Source of the DNA: Immersiella caudata
Taxonomy: Eukaryota > Ascomycota > Sordariomycetes > Sordariales > Lasiosphaeriaceae
DNA: 64,000 nucleotides
Assembly (NCBI GenBank): GCA_030512335.1
Contig: JAULSU010000004.1
Span: 3,162,001 to 3,226,000, forward strand
Direction of reading: 5' to 3'
The translations under genes and the position numbers were made by a program. Each line of letters opens with the position of its first letter. Within the stretch, counting starts at the first letter, position 1. The notes beneath the pieces were generated by a model. It was given only the letters and a program-made list of their open reading frames with translations, was not told the origin of the DNA and ran no database searches. This document shows positions 12,040 through 21,852 of the stretch, one piece after another.

Positions 12040-12783
12040 TCATCTCCTCCCCGCCAACCCCGGTGCTGCGCCAAATCGCTCCTCTCTCTCCGTCATAAAC
12101 ATAATCTGGATCCAATACTCCTTCGCATCCGGATCCCAAAAGCTAAACTGCCGATCCTCCCTCTTATCCAGCTCCCTCGCCGGAATCTTGAACCCGCACG
12201 TCTCATATGGCTCCGCCGCCACAAGCAGGTACTGGAAATTCCGATCCGGCTCCTCCACCCGCTGCGTAAACGCGCTCATCACTTGCCACTTGGGCGTCAC
12301 GCCCACCCCGATATCAGGGTACTGCAGCTGGAAGAGCAGCCCCTGCTGTCGCGTAATCGGATCCCGCACCTTGGTGATCTTGTACCCGGGCCGCCCAATT
12401 TTCACCACGTTCCTCCGCGGCCCGCCCGCACCGAGACCCAGCGCTGCGAAACCCGCGCCCACTACGCCGATCGGCAGTCCAGTTTGCGGGTCGACCTCTC
12501 CTTTGCCCTCCTTTTGCTCACGCGCCGCGCGCCGGGCGAGGTTCGTTTGGTGCTTTTTGCCTTGGGTGTGCGCTAGGTAGGATCCGTCGTTTTGGTGGAC
12601 CGTCAGGCAGAGGCGGCACTCGAAGGAGCCGAGATGGTTGCGGAAGATGTAGGGGTCTTTGTCGAGGTCGATGGTCTCGAGGGCGAGCTTGCGCAGGCGT
12701 TCGCGACGGTCGGCGTTGGTGGCGCTGTGGGAAGCGACACCGCCGCCGCCGAATTTGGAGCCGGCGCGGTTTTGGTAGTCCAT
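12040..12783 (-). CDS. splicing factor 3a subunit 2 (SF3A2 / Prp11)
   Basis: Single-exon frame of 247 residues. The start at 12783 (MDYQNRAGSKFGGGGVASHS) is the conserved SF3A2 N-terminus; the open frame runs further upstream to 13035 but that extension is low-complexity leader. A matrin-type C2H2 zinc finger is visible: CRLC at 56-59 with His at 72 and 78 (AHTQGKKH). Downstream are PRRNVVKIGRPGYKITKV and the C-terminal SF3a60/SF3b contact block with GLLFQLQYPDI, ETCGFKIPARELD and FSFWDPDAKEYWIQIMF. SF3a joins U2 snRNP and helps it bind the branch site. The human protein has a long Pro-rich tail that is absent here, as is normal in fungi. Divergent from the CoA-transferase gene. Confidence 0.95.
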   Translation of the reverse strand: MDYQNRAGSKFGGGGVASHSATNADRRERLRKLALETIDLDKDPYIFRNHLGSFECRLCLTVHQNDGSYLAHTQGKKHQTNLARRAAREQKEGKGEVDPQTGLPIGVVGAGFAALGLGAGGPRRNVVKIGRPGYKITKVRDPITRQQGLLFQLQYPDIGVGVTPKWQVMSAFTQRVEEPDRNFQYLLVAAEPYETCGFKIPARELDKREDRQFSFWDPDAKEYWIQIMFMTEREERFGAAPGLAGRR

Positions 12784-13340
12784 TTGGGAGGTTCTATACT
12801 TTCTCTGGGGTTTGGGTTTCTGGGTTGTTCCTGAAAGGGGGGATGTGTTTTGTGTTGTGGGAGTTCGGATGGGTGGTGGCTTCGATGGAATGGTCTTGAA
12901 AAGTCGAGGCGCGGTTGGCCAGTCGCGATGTGTGATGGCAGGGAATGTTGCTGACAGCTGGTGGGACGGCTCATCAGCTGGCGGGGTTTGTTTGCCGCTG
13001 TTCGAACGCCGGAAATGGATGTGTGCACCAACCACGCCACACGCGAGACACCGGACGGAGAGGAATTTCTGGATTTTTACTGTGGCTTAATTTATATTCT
13101 GAGATTTGCTTTTGAGTCGTGGGAGGTCCAGAAGTTGGCATTCTCTCAACAGTGGGTAGCAGTGAAGGTCCGCTGGGTTGCAGGGGTTCCGAGCTCCAGG
13201 GGGCGACCCTCGGGGGGCGTTCCCGCTGGGTAACAGGGCCGAGCCGGGGCACCACCCGTCTCATTGTTGATGTCAGTGTTCCCAACCGACTTTCAGAGTG
13301 TCCCCGCTTACAGCATCTGCGGGTGCTGTTGCTGATCATT
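12784..13340. other. divergent promoter region SF3A2 / CoA-transferase
   Basis: 557 bp upstream of both flanking genes. Nothing else is recognised in it. Confidence 0.5.
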
Positions 13341-14888
13341 ATGAACCGGGCGTTGAGTGTACCGCTTCGCCTCGGCAGGCAGCGCTTGCCGACGGTCTGG
13401 AAACGGTGTCGGCGATTCAGAAGCACTGTTGCAGCCTCAACAGATGGATCGCTTCCGCTGGAGGGATACCGGGTGCTCGACATGACGAGAGTGCTTGCCG
13501 GGGTGAGACGAGAATATCACGGGTTGCATCATATTCAGAATGGCTAATCGGCGCCATAGCCTTACTGCACTCAAATACTGGGTGATCTCGGGTGAGTTAG
13601 CCTTGCTCTGCCATTCGCTCATGTAACTGAGGTTCATCCCTGAAGTGCCGAGGTCATCAAGATTGAACATCCGGTCAGAGGTGACGACACTCGCGCCTGG
13701 GGACCACCATATGCCAAATACAAGACTGGCTCGTCTCAAGAGGGGCCAGGCGAGTCAGCGTACTTTCTGGGGGTATTCAACAGCCTCTTCATCAAGATAG
13801 CCTTGCTTCCGATCTGACAACCCACAGGTGAACCGTAACAAGAAGTCGTTAGCCCTTTCCTTCCAGGACCCGGCCGGTATCGCGATCCTCCACCAGCTCG
13901 CAGCAGAATGCGACATTCTTGTCGAAAACTACATCCCAGGGGCACTCAAAAAATACAGCCTGGATTTTGAGACCATCCACCAGATCAATCCCTCGCTCAT
14001 CTACGCATCCATCACAGGCTATGGACAGACAGGCCCTTACTCTCAGCGATCTGGTTACGATGTCATGGTCGAGGCGGAGTTCGGTCTCATGCACATCACC
14101 GGAAGTCGAGATGGACCACCAGTGAAGGTCGGTGTTGCGGTTACCGATCTGACAACCGGGCTGTATACGAGCAACGCCATTATGGCGGCGTTGTTGAGCC
14201 GCGCGAAGACTGGGAGAGGACAGCACATTGATGCTGCCTTGAGTGACTGCCAGACAGCAACGCTTGCGAACATTGCGAGCAGCTGCTTGATCAGCGGGGA
14301 AAAGGACACCGGCCGATGGGGGACAGCACATCGTAGGTCACAGCTATCTTCGTTGACATTGAGGCATTGCTAAGACACACAGCTTCCATCGTTCCATACA
14401 AGTCCTTTGAGACCAAGGACGGTGATATTCTCTTCGGCGGCGGGAACGACCGCCTATTCGGCATCCTGTGTGATGGCCTTGGGCGGTCCGAGTGGAAGGA
14501 AGATCCCAAATTCGTGGTGAATGCGCAGCGAGTAGCTCATCGCGATGAGTTGGAGCGGGAGATTGAGAATATTACTGTGACCAAGACGACGCAGGAGTGG
14601 TTGGAGATCTTTGAGGGGAAGGGGATGCCATATGCTGCTGTCAACGATGTGTTGACCGCCCTAACCCACGAGCACACGAAGGCACGGAATATGGTGGCCG
14701 AAGTCGAACATGATCAGTGCGGGCCAATCAAATTGGTGAACTCGCCTGTCAAATATTCCGAGACGAAACCTCGGATTAGGAGTCCACCACCGACGCTTGG
14801 ACAACACACCGATGAGGTATTGCGGGAGCTCCTTGGTTGGGATGATGGTGAAATACAAGCGCTGAGAAGTAGGGGCGTGATCAGGTAG
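13341..14888 (+). CDS. family III CoA-transferase (CaiB/BaiF, SUGCT-like), mitochondrial
   Basis: Five exons: 13341-13502, 13560-13591, 13646-13772, 13828-14332, 14383-14888; all introns 50-57 nt; 443 residues. The first about 35 residues (MNRALSVPLRLGRQRLPTVW, then many Arg) look like a mitochondrial targeting sequence. Then come the family motifs: LEGYRVLDMTRVLAGPYCTQ, LGAEVIKIEHP, GDDTRAWGPPY, VNRNKKSLALSF, DILVENYIPGAL, SLIYASITGYGQTGPYSQR. The catalytic Asp of this family corresponds to Asp in VAVTDLTTG (about residue 214). The C-terminal half has the usual KSFETKDGDILFGGGNDRLF and PPPTLGQHTDEVLRELLG. The closest functional group is succinyl-CoA:glutarate CoA-transferase (SUGCT), but substrate cannot be told from sequence. 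Exon 2 is only 32 nt. Confidence 0.92.
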
Positions 14889-15343
14889 CGCAGTCCGACC
14901 TGTGGCACTGAATGGAAGGAGCTCTCTTGGTCAGCCGACTGTGATGTCATCTCAAGTAGATCAGGGGTTAGGGTAGTTCACGTGATAGTCACGTGGAATA
15001 ATGGGGAAATGACCACCATCGGCGACAACCTTGCCCTTCCTTCCGGCAAACCAACGACAACCCTCCTGATGGTGATAACCCCCATCGCACCATTCTCCAA
15101 AGCTTCAATGCACAATTGAGTTGTCTGGTGGCTGTTTCTCCGAAAACCCACCCCATCACACGACATTTATACAACAACTTTACATGCAGCAGCTGCACAG
15201 AGATTCCCAGCAGCGTTTACAACACCAGCCCCCTCGAGCCGCAGCGACGGGTTCCGAGACCAATGAATCCCAGGTCGAACTAGTGACGGGTTCTTGATGC
15301 GAATCTAGAGCGGTAACGAAATTCGGACTTCGCCGACGACAAC
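14889..15343. other. intergenic, promoter of PHD gene
   Basis: 455 bp upstream of the PHD-finger gene. It contains a pair of CACGTG elements listed separately; no coding frame. Confidence 0.6.
14978..14996. promoter_or_regulatory. paired CACGTG (E-box/CDE-type) elements
   Basis: TCACGTGA at 14978-14985 and TCACGTGG at 14989-14996; the hexamers lie 11 bp apart, one helical turn, about 350 bp upstream of the PHD gene start. CACGTG is bound by bHLH proteins such as Cbf1/Cpf1 or Pho4-like factors in fungi. Use here is inferred from spacing only. Confidence 0.45.
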
Positions 15344-16921
15344 ATGTCAACGCCGAACCCGGCTCCGACCGCAGGCGTGGATGCGCCGGGTGACACCACC
15401 AAGGGAGCAGCCCCCGGCCCGCTTGCCACGCCGAGCCCCACACCGGGCACCGCACCTTCAACGGCAAAGTCAGCCTCCCCCGTTGCGACTCGGCCCATGT
15501 ACATCCCGCAGTTCTCCGCTGCTACGCAGTTGATCCTCAAACGGATGAAGGGCGAGCCTAGTAATCTCAGCTCCGCTCTGTCAGCTGCAACGGCAACGTC
15601 GACGGGCGCCGTGACCATCAAAACCTCTACCTACGAAGATGTTAAGCGACGACTGGTTATGGGCATGAACACCTCGGCCTCGATGACAATCCAGATGCCG
15701 ACCGCCACGTCGGTGTCACCCAAACCCTCGACAATAGACTCTATTCCCATGCCACGACCCGGTCCACAATCAGCTAAATCTACCGGAAGCGCCATCCGCC
15801 GCATCTCAAGCGGGCTAACAGCCTCTGGAAAGGCTCCGGTGACAAAAGCCCCGGCAGCGAAGCCACCCGCGCTGGAGCCCAAGACCAAGAAGACGAAGGC
15901 TACAACGGCAGCAAAACCCACCAGCCACAAGCGAAAGCGCACGAAAGGGGATGATTCGGACGGCAGCAGCTCCGACCTCTCCGACTTCCCGGAGAAAGAG
16001 CCGACGCTAACGGACTCGACACCGGCGGCCCCTCTCACTATGACAAAGTCGGGCCGTCAGGTGCAAAAGCCCGCAACCTACAACCCGGCGGCCATGGACG
16101 CAGCTACCCGCAAGCGGACACACTACGGAAAGCGGACGGCGGAACAGGCCCTTTGCAAGAAGTGCACCCGCATGCAGAGCCCAGCCGACAACCAGATAGT
16201 GTTCTGCGACGGCTGCAACGATGCCTGGCACCAGAGGTGCCATGACCCATGGATCGAGGACGCCGTGATCCGTGACGAAAACCGGAGCTGGTACTGCGGC
16301 GTGTGCGTCGAGAAGCGCGCCCGTCATCTTGCCAAGCGCCAAAAGGTCGAGGCCAAAATTCCCGTCGGCCCACCGCCCCGTGAAAGCTGGGCTTCCAAGA
16401 CACCGCAGCAGCGGCGGGCATATCTGATGTCTCTTCCAAGCCAAGAGCTTGTGAATCTGATCACGATAAGCCTTGAGCTGCATCCTGACCTTCCCATCTT
16501 TCCGGGCACGCCGGCGGAGCCATCGGGCGCTGGCTCAGCTCAGGGATCTGTCCAGCCTCGCTCGCTCTTCGCCGGTGCGACCATTGAAGGGTTGTTTCCG
16601 AGAGCAGACGCGAACCCGACGGGACAGATGAACTATATACGCAGGGCACCTTCCTCCACAGGCTCTGCCAAGGGACGTGGGAATGGGGGGAAGACGCAGA
16701 GCCACCCGGAGGATACCCACGAGAAGGCGGAGGAGGAGGAAGAGGAGGACGACCCGTTGGCAGCGCTCTGGCCACGGGCGGGGAGAGGGCTGTACAGCAA
16801 GTTGCCGCCCGATACCGAGGACGCCGAAAGGTTGGTCGACGACGATGACTATGAGGCCTTTAGCGTGATCGTGTACGACGAGCGAGGACGGAAGGTGGAA
16901 GAGAATGGGATGAAGGTTTGA
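15344..16921 (+). CDS. PHD-finger protein
   Basis: Single exon, 525 residues. The first 255 residues are Pro/Ala/Thr/Ser-rich with basic clusters (SHKRKRTKGDD) that could be nuclear signals. A PHD finger spans about 271-321: CKKCTRM, then VFCDGCNDAWHQRCHDPW, then WYCGVC, giving the C4HC3 zinc ligand order. After it comes EKRARHLAKRQK and a conserved-looking helical patch (WASKTPQQRRAYLMSLPSQE, then ISLELHPDLPIF). The tail has an acidic run (AEEEEEEDDP) and ends in YEAFSVIVYDERGRKVEENG. PHD fingers read histone H3 tails, so a chromatin role is likely. The particular complex cannot be named from sequence; no SET, bromo or BAH domain is present. The start has no competing upstream ATG. Confidence 0.88.
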   Translation: MSTPNPAPTAGVDAPGDTTKGAAPGPLATPSPTPGTAPSTAKSASPVATRPMYIPQFSAATQLILKRMKGEPSNLSSALSAATATSTGAVTIKTSTYEDVKRRLVMGMNTSASMTIQMPTATSVSPKPSTIDSIPMPRPGPQSAKSTGSAIRRISSGLTASGKAPVTKAPAAKPPALEPKTKKTKATTAAKPTSHKRKRTKGDDSDGSSSDLSDFPEKEPTLTDSTPAAPLTMTKSGRQVQKPATYNPAAMDAATRKRTHYGKRTAEQALCKKCTRMQSPADNQIVFCDGCNDAWHQRCHDPWIEDAVIRDENRSWYCGVCVEKRARHLAKRQKVEAKIPVGPPPRESWASKTPQQRRAYLMSLPSQELVNLITISLELHPDLPIFPGTPAEPSGAGSAQGSVQPRSLFAGATIEGLFPRADANPTGQMNYIRRAPSSTGSAKGRGNGGKTQSHPEDTHEKAEEEEEEDDPLAALWPRAGRGLYSKLPPDTEDAERLVDDDDYEAFSVIVYDERGRKVEENGMKV

Positions 16922-17081
16922 ACCAAAGGTAAGCGATGCAGGGGTGTTGGGAGTTGGCGTCCTGAGATTGCTGACATTCTTGGCCATGTGGTGTGATAGC
17001 ACGTGTATAATAGGCTCCAACAATACCGACGATACGCAATGGAGGGTGAGATTCGTTCATCCACGACAGGATGGTGCAAAC

Positions 17082-17087
17082 AAAAAA
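17082..17087 (-). terminator. Pol III terminator (T6) of the tRNA gene
   Basis: Six T residues on the minus strand, 10 nt after the tRNA 3' end, as expected for RNA polymerase III termination. Confidence 0.65.
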
Positions 17088-17096
17088 GAGAGGATA

Positions 17097-17197
17097 TGCC
17101 CAATAACAGGTTTGAACTCTTGGCTTTCGCATACAAGATGCACGAGACGAGGATCTCCGTATTAGTACAACACTCTAACCAACTGAGTTAATCAGGC
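17097..17197 (-). tRNA. tRNA-Ile (anticodon AAU), with a 27-nt intron
   Basis: Folded by eye on the minus strand from 17197. The 7-bp acceptor stem GCCTGAT pairs with ATTGGGC (two G-T pairs), then discriminator A. The D arm is ACTC / AGTTGGTTA / GAGT. Anticodon stem TTGTA pairs with TGCGA using two wobble pairs. T loop is TTCAAAC, with an AAGAG/CTGTT stem that has one mismatch. Removing 17159-17133 after position 37 leaves the loop CTAATAA, the usual loop for tRNA-Ile(AAU). An internal A box (TAACTCAGTTGG) and B box (GTTCAAACC) are present, and a T6 Pol III stop follows 10 nt downstream. Weak stems leave open a degraded copy. Confidence 0.6.
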
Positions 17198-18417
17198 ATT
17201 TGCTAGTTTGGTGAAACGGGGACTCTGGAGCCGCCTTGCCGATGTCATGCCAGGGAAGTGCTCACGGGATTTTGGTGATGTGCATCTGTGCGGTGGGTGG
17301 TTGGTGGAGTGCAGCCTTGCAGCCGCCCCCGGGCCCCTTTCCAGGAACCGCGCATTTCAGGGACCTCGACTTCTCATGGTCCGGTAGCACAAGACCATCC
17401 TCACAAAGATGCGCCAGAAAACGCGCGCGAGAGAAGGTCGTTTAGTCACCAACGTCGACCTCTATCACGTTCCGGTCAGTGTTGTTTGTCGTCTGAATCG
17501 CTCAATCCTCCAGGATGATCTATCTAGTGACCGACACATACGATCACACGATCCCATTTGACCTGCGAGGTGCGGCTCTGCATCGTTTGGTTAGCGTGTC
17601 TCTCGCGGATCGCTAGATCGGGTATGGCGATCCGCCATACTACAGCCGCCGCCGGCATATTTGACCCGGCTCGGAATGACCTGCGTCTTTTTGCGGGTAC
17701 CTGGGGACCCGGTCCATCCAACCTGGAAGCCGGGGAAGCATGTGGCTGTGCGCCGATGGTGATAGCTGCGCGCCATTACCACGCCTCCATCCTTCCGACG
17801 GATGGAGCGGGCGCAGTGTCAGACGGCAACACGACTGATTTCCAGGTTGGGGGCTACTATTTTCTGACATCTTTTCGCCTCCCACCGCTGTCCTGTGAAC
17901 GCTGTCACCCGCCAATGTCGGACGGAATCTATCGGTTTGGCTCCTGCGCGCGGGGGATATTCCCATCAATGTGACCCGCAAGGCGAGCAAGAAAGGTGCA
18001 GGGCGGTGTTCGCGATGGGCGGAGCGGTTGGAAAATGAGGCTTACCGCACCGTATACCCACAGCTCCGCCAAGGTGCACCGCGGCGAGTCGAGTCGAGCG
18101 AGCGAGCCAACACCAAACTCCGCAGGCTAACGCCGGAAACGACTTGACTAAAAATTTAACGAAGCCAAAGCCGCCAAAGCCGCCAAGGAGGGTTTTGGGA
18201 CTGGTAACCCGTGATGAGACCGGGCTAGGTAGAAGAGATACATAACCCCCCTTCTCCCCCCCCCAGTGCCCATTTGCGCTTGCCCTGACTGACTCGAGTT
18301 CCTGGTCTTCCCCTTGAGTGTGTGCAAAGATAAACACAAAAACTTCTACATTACGCCAAGACTGGCAGTGTCAATATCAACATCTCACCAGAGAAGTCCT
18401 AGATCTGCGCACATCCA

Positions 18418-19378
18418 ATGGCTCGCGACGATGACAGCAAAGATGAATCCTCACCCCTCCTCTCCTCCCCTCCCACAAACTTCAACTCCATAACTCCCCC
18501 GGCCGAGGTTGACCTTATGCCCCTCTGCAACACCAACGATCCCACCCACAACCACGATGGTATCGCCTCACCAATCCCGGAAACCCCGGCCCCAGCCCTC
18601 CCCGTAAAAGTCGAACCCCCCGCCGGCCCTCCCGCGCTCAAAACCCCCAGCCCACCGCCCTTCACCGTCCCCGAAGCCGTCGCCAAAGCCGACGACGTAA
18701 TGGCCTGGTCTGAACCCGCCGGCCTGCGCGTGCGCCGCGCCAACGACGAGAACCTTGTGATCTTCAGAAGGGCTGTGGGTATCAACTCGGAGCTGGAGCA
18801 CGCCGACGACTGTCGCTCCCTGGAGGAAGGCAGAAGGAAGGCGACGGGCATGTATGCGGCTACGTTGCAGGCGCAGCGGAGTAAGCAGATCATGTATATG
18901 TTGATCCAGATCATGGTGTATTCGTCGCATTTTATGCAGATTATTGTTGGTGCTAGTTTGACTGCTTTGTGAGTATCCCCTGAGAAGAGAAGAGAAGAGA
19001 AGAGAAAGGGGGTTGCGCGCTAAGGATAATGATAGGGGACCGTCGGCAGGACAGCATACAATTACGATCACGATACTCGGTGCGCTGAATACGATTATTG
19101 CGGGTGTTTTGGCGCTGGTTAAAGGGCAGGGGCTGCCGGAGAGGTTGCGACACGACAAGGCGGAGTTTAGGAAGCTGCAAGATTGGATCGAGCAGACGGA
19201 GGCGTTGCTGGCGGTGGGGGTGATTGGAAAGGATAGAAAAGAGGTGGGATTACTGGTGCAGATCGCGTTTGTCAAGTATAATGCGGCCAAGGCAAGCGAG
19301 GAGAATAATGTGCCAGAAAATTATGTGCGGGCGATCAATGAGGCGGATCGGGACCTCACACGGCCGGGAAGGCAATAG
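18418..19378 (+). CDS. fungal SLATT-domain two-span membrane protein
   Basis: Two exons, 18418-18968 and 19036-19378, 297 residues. The acceptor at 19035 (GATAG) is chosen because it keeps frame; the CAG at 19049 would not. Residues 1-95 are Pro/Ser/Thr-rich and probably cytosolic. The conserved part begins at about 96 (WSEPAGLRVRRANDENLVIF) and holds two membrane helices, IMYMLIQIMVYSSHFMQIIV (about 160-180) and ITILGALNTIIAGVLALVKG (about 196-215), joined by a short SAG-type turn. A helical C-terminal region follows (GLPERLRHDKAEFRKLQDWI). This is the fungal SLATT arrangement. Bacterial SLATT proteins are predicted pore-forming effectors in nucleotide-signal conflict systems; the fungal branch has no settled function. 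The intron contains a GAGAA repeat. Convergent with the GFA gene. Confidence 0.85.
18982..19006. repeat. GAGAA pentamer microsatellite in intron
   Basis: Five tandem copies of GAGAA lie inside the SLATT gene intron. Copy number may vary between strains and would change intron length but not the protein. Confidence 0.8.
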
Positions 19379-19568
19379 GGGGGAACACCTTTTTGGATAA
19401 GGGGGAGATATAAGGGGTGATAATTGCTAGATATAATCCATAATTTTGTATTTGAGACTTGAAGTCAAGTCAAAACATATCATGCCCTGGCCCCTTCCCC
19501 TTTTCCCTTTGCAACATAGTAAACACTCCCTCTTCCTCTCCCACTTCCCATCGAAGCTTCAACACTCC

Positions 19569-20226
19569 CTACTCATCCCCCTTCCACTTCTTTCCCCTCC
19601 CATACCCGGCGGCCGGAATATTATCCGTCACCCCCTTGATCTCGTTCCCCGTCCACCAGTGATTTGCCTCGCCCGCAGCCAACACCCTCCCCCATCCCTC
19701 CTTCGGCACTACCCCTAAAGTTAGCTACCCCATCAACATCCTCCAAAGAAGACTCCAGCTACTCACCAGTAACACCATCTGCCCCCTCTCCCCACAAATA
19801 GAGAGCATCCACCGTTCCCACCGCAAAGGATGTATAATCACCCCCCTTGGGTTTCCAGTAGATCAGGCTCCCACAATTGGCACAGAACCCACGCTGGGCA
19901 TTCGGTGAGGCCTCGTAGTCCTTGAGCGTAGTGGTTTGGGATGTGAAGCGAAAGGCAGAAAGAGGTTTGACGACGTGTGAGGTGAGGAAAAAGGAGGAGG
20001 TTTGCTTGCGGCATTGGGTGCATTGGCAGGTTGAGCACTGGGGGAGGTGTTAGAAGTGGAGAGGGGGCGGGGATAGGGGTTGGGGTATAGGCGCGGGAGT
20101 CCAAAGGGGACATACGGCGTTCTTGAAGTCGTGATCTTCGGGAAAGTCGACTGCGTAGCGGAGAGCGCCGCAGAGGCAGCCGCCCTCAATATGCTTGGGG
20201 GTTGAGAGGTCTGTGTTGGAGGCCAT
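19569..20226 (-). CDS. GFA-family (DUF636) zinc-binding enzyme
   Basis: Three exons on the minus strand: 20226-20116, 20037-19767, 19708-19569; 173 residues. The second intron uses the acceptor GGGGTAG at 19709; the TAG six bases earlier would bring a stop. The Mss4-like fold of glutathione-dependent formaldehyde-activating (GFA) proteins is clear from its zinc ligands: GGCLCGALRY near residue 15, CSTCQCTQCRKQTSSFF near 38, and CANCGSLIYW near 87. The C-terminus has HWWTGNEIKGVTDNIPAAGY. Most family members have unknown substrates, and true formaldehyde activation is shown only for a few bacterial ones, so only the fold is claimed. The three-frame splice model closes exactly at the TAG stop. 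Confidence 0.88.
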
Positions 20227-20592
20227 GGTGGTTGTTGGTGCTGGACATCTCGACTGAGCGATCGGGGTTGGGAAGGGGCCATTTATACTTCTTCGACGGC
20301 CCTCTATCGATCAATTCGGGGAATACATCGGCGCGTGTAGCCTGCGCGCCCTTTGACATTGTCGCGCCCTTCAAGGCGGGTGGTCGCGATTTCCGCGCGG
20401 GGTCACATGTCACACTTACATCACCCCGCAGGCCCGGAAAGGGGGCTGTTGCTCATATGACACTAACAGATATTGCGGCTTCTGATCAGCTAATATGTTA
20501 GCTAACCATCTCAATCCAAGACAAAGGCTCCTTGATGGCTGCATCGCTTTCTTTGGTCACCCAAGCTCCTCCCCTCTGTTGGCCTTGCCCGG
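20227..20592. other. intergenic, upstream of GFA gene
   Basis: 366 bp between two minus-strand genes; probably GFA promoter and the 3' end of the dehydrogenase transcript. Nothing else seen. Confidence 0.5.
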
Positions 20593-21852
20593 CTAAGCGC
20601 CAGTAGTCTCATCAACCGGCTTATAATGATCCCGCTTATGCATTGCCTTGGGCTCCTCCCTTTCCTCCTTGGTAAACAACTCGTCACCGCTGCTCTCGCC
20701 CAGCTTCCCGCGATTGACATACTCCCCCCTCAACCAGGCCACAGCGTGCCGTTTTCCCAGCTCGGGTTGCTTGTCCATAGAATGGGTCTCAACCCTGACC
20801 ACCGTATCCAACCCCACCTCATCCATGCGCTCACAGGGCCCTTTCTCGGCGTGGAAGAAGTCTCGATAGAGGGCGTCCACGTCCTTCGGCTTGGCGATGC
20901 CTTCGGACAAAACTGCCAAAGTCTCCCGCTTCGCAGCCTCCCAAATGCGGTTGAAGATGAAGCCGGGTGACTGGATCCCGCCCGGTAAAGTGATGGGCTT
21001 GAACCCTACATTCTGCATGTGGTCCTCCAGGAATGGGAATATCTCGGGGTGTGTGTAGGTACTTGACATAAGTTCGACCATGCGATTTCGCGGCGGGACG
21101 AAGTAGTGCGTGTTCAGCAGCCGCTCCGGGTGTCGCATGTGCGGCGCGAGCTCCGCGTTTTGGAGACTGCTGCTGCTCGAGGCGATGATGCAGTCCTCGG
21201 GGAGGAAATCCTCCACGTGGGAAAGCACCTCAATCTTGAGATCCAACTGGTCGGGCAGTCAGTCAATGGCCATCCATGGACCCTTGCTGCTCGAGTGTAT
21301 CTCGGCGTCTTCGACCTCATTTTGGCCGTTCGTGCCTTCGTGGCGGCTAGTGGTGGTGGTGGCGACGCGGATATTGGTCGTGACACAAATGTGGCCTGGA
21401 TGGCTCCCACGGAAGGCGCAGTACGCGCCTAGGTTGTCGGTGATGTACTCGATTGCGGATTGGAGGGCTTCGGGGTTTTTGTCGTAGATGGTAACGGGTC
21501 GGAATGTGGACGCCCAGACCAGAGCAATGCGGTGACCGTGGTTACCGGCGCCGATGACCAGGACTGGACGGTCGTCGAGACACGCCTCGCTCGGCGGTAT
21601 CCAGTGGGATACGGCGGGTTTTGCTCTCTTGGCGCTGGAGCTTTGGAAGAACTTGGAGATCGCGCTGGTAGAGAGCGGACGAACGACGGTGCGGTGTTGC
21701 CCGGTTGGAGCTCGCGGCTGAAGGCGGCTTGGTTTGGCCCGGGAGGCCGCGATCGTTGAGCTGCGCCAGGCCACAGGACGTGGCATCGCCAGCCAGCTCT
21801 GCCCTGGAGGTCGCCGGAATAGCTTCCAAGCCAGCGCGTGAGCTTCAGCCAT
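20593..21852 (-). pseudogene. 3-hydroxyacyl-CoA dehydrogenase frame broken by one TGA
   Basis: One continuous reading frame of 419 codons interrupted only by a TGA at 21261-21259. N-terminal residues (Arg/Ser-rich, no acidic residues for 60 positions) look like a mitochondrial presequence. The NAD-binding Rossmann fold starts near 95 with VLVIGAGNHGHRIALVWAS and TIYDKNPEAL. The break falls inside a strand that reads WMAID-stop-LPDQLDLKI; relatives commonly have Cys (TGC) in the I(E/D)C(V/L)P motif, so a one-base change explains the stop. After it come EDCIIASSSSSL, LLNTHYFVPPRNRMVEL and the C-terminal domain (GGIQSPGFIFNRIWEAAKRE). No GT-AG intron removes the stop without losing the conserved strand. 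It may be a recent nonsense allele, a sequencing error, or a leaky stop (TGA-CTG). Confidence 0.78.

Larger units (their letters stand above)
16922..18417. other. intergenic region containing a tRNA gene
   Basis: About 1.5 kb between the PHD and SLATT genes. Apart from the tRNA-Ile gene at 17097-17197, it holds nothing recognisable. A GCC/AAG-rich repeat patch lies at 18163-18195, and a C-run at 18256-18265. Confidence 0.5.
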
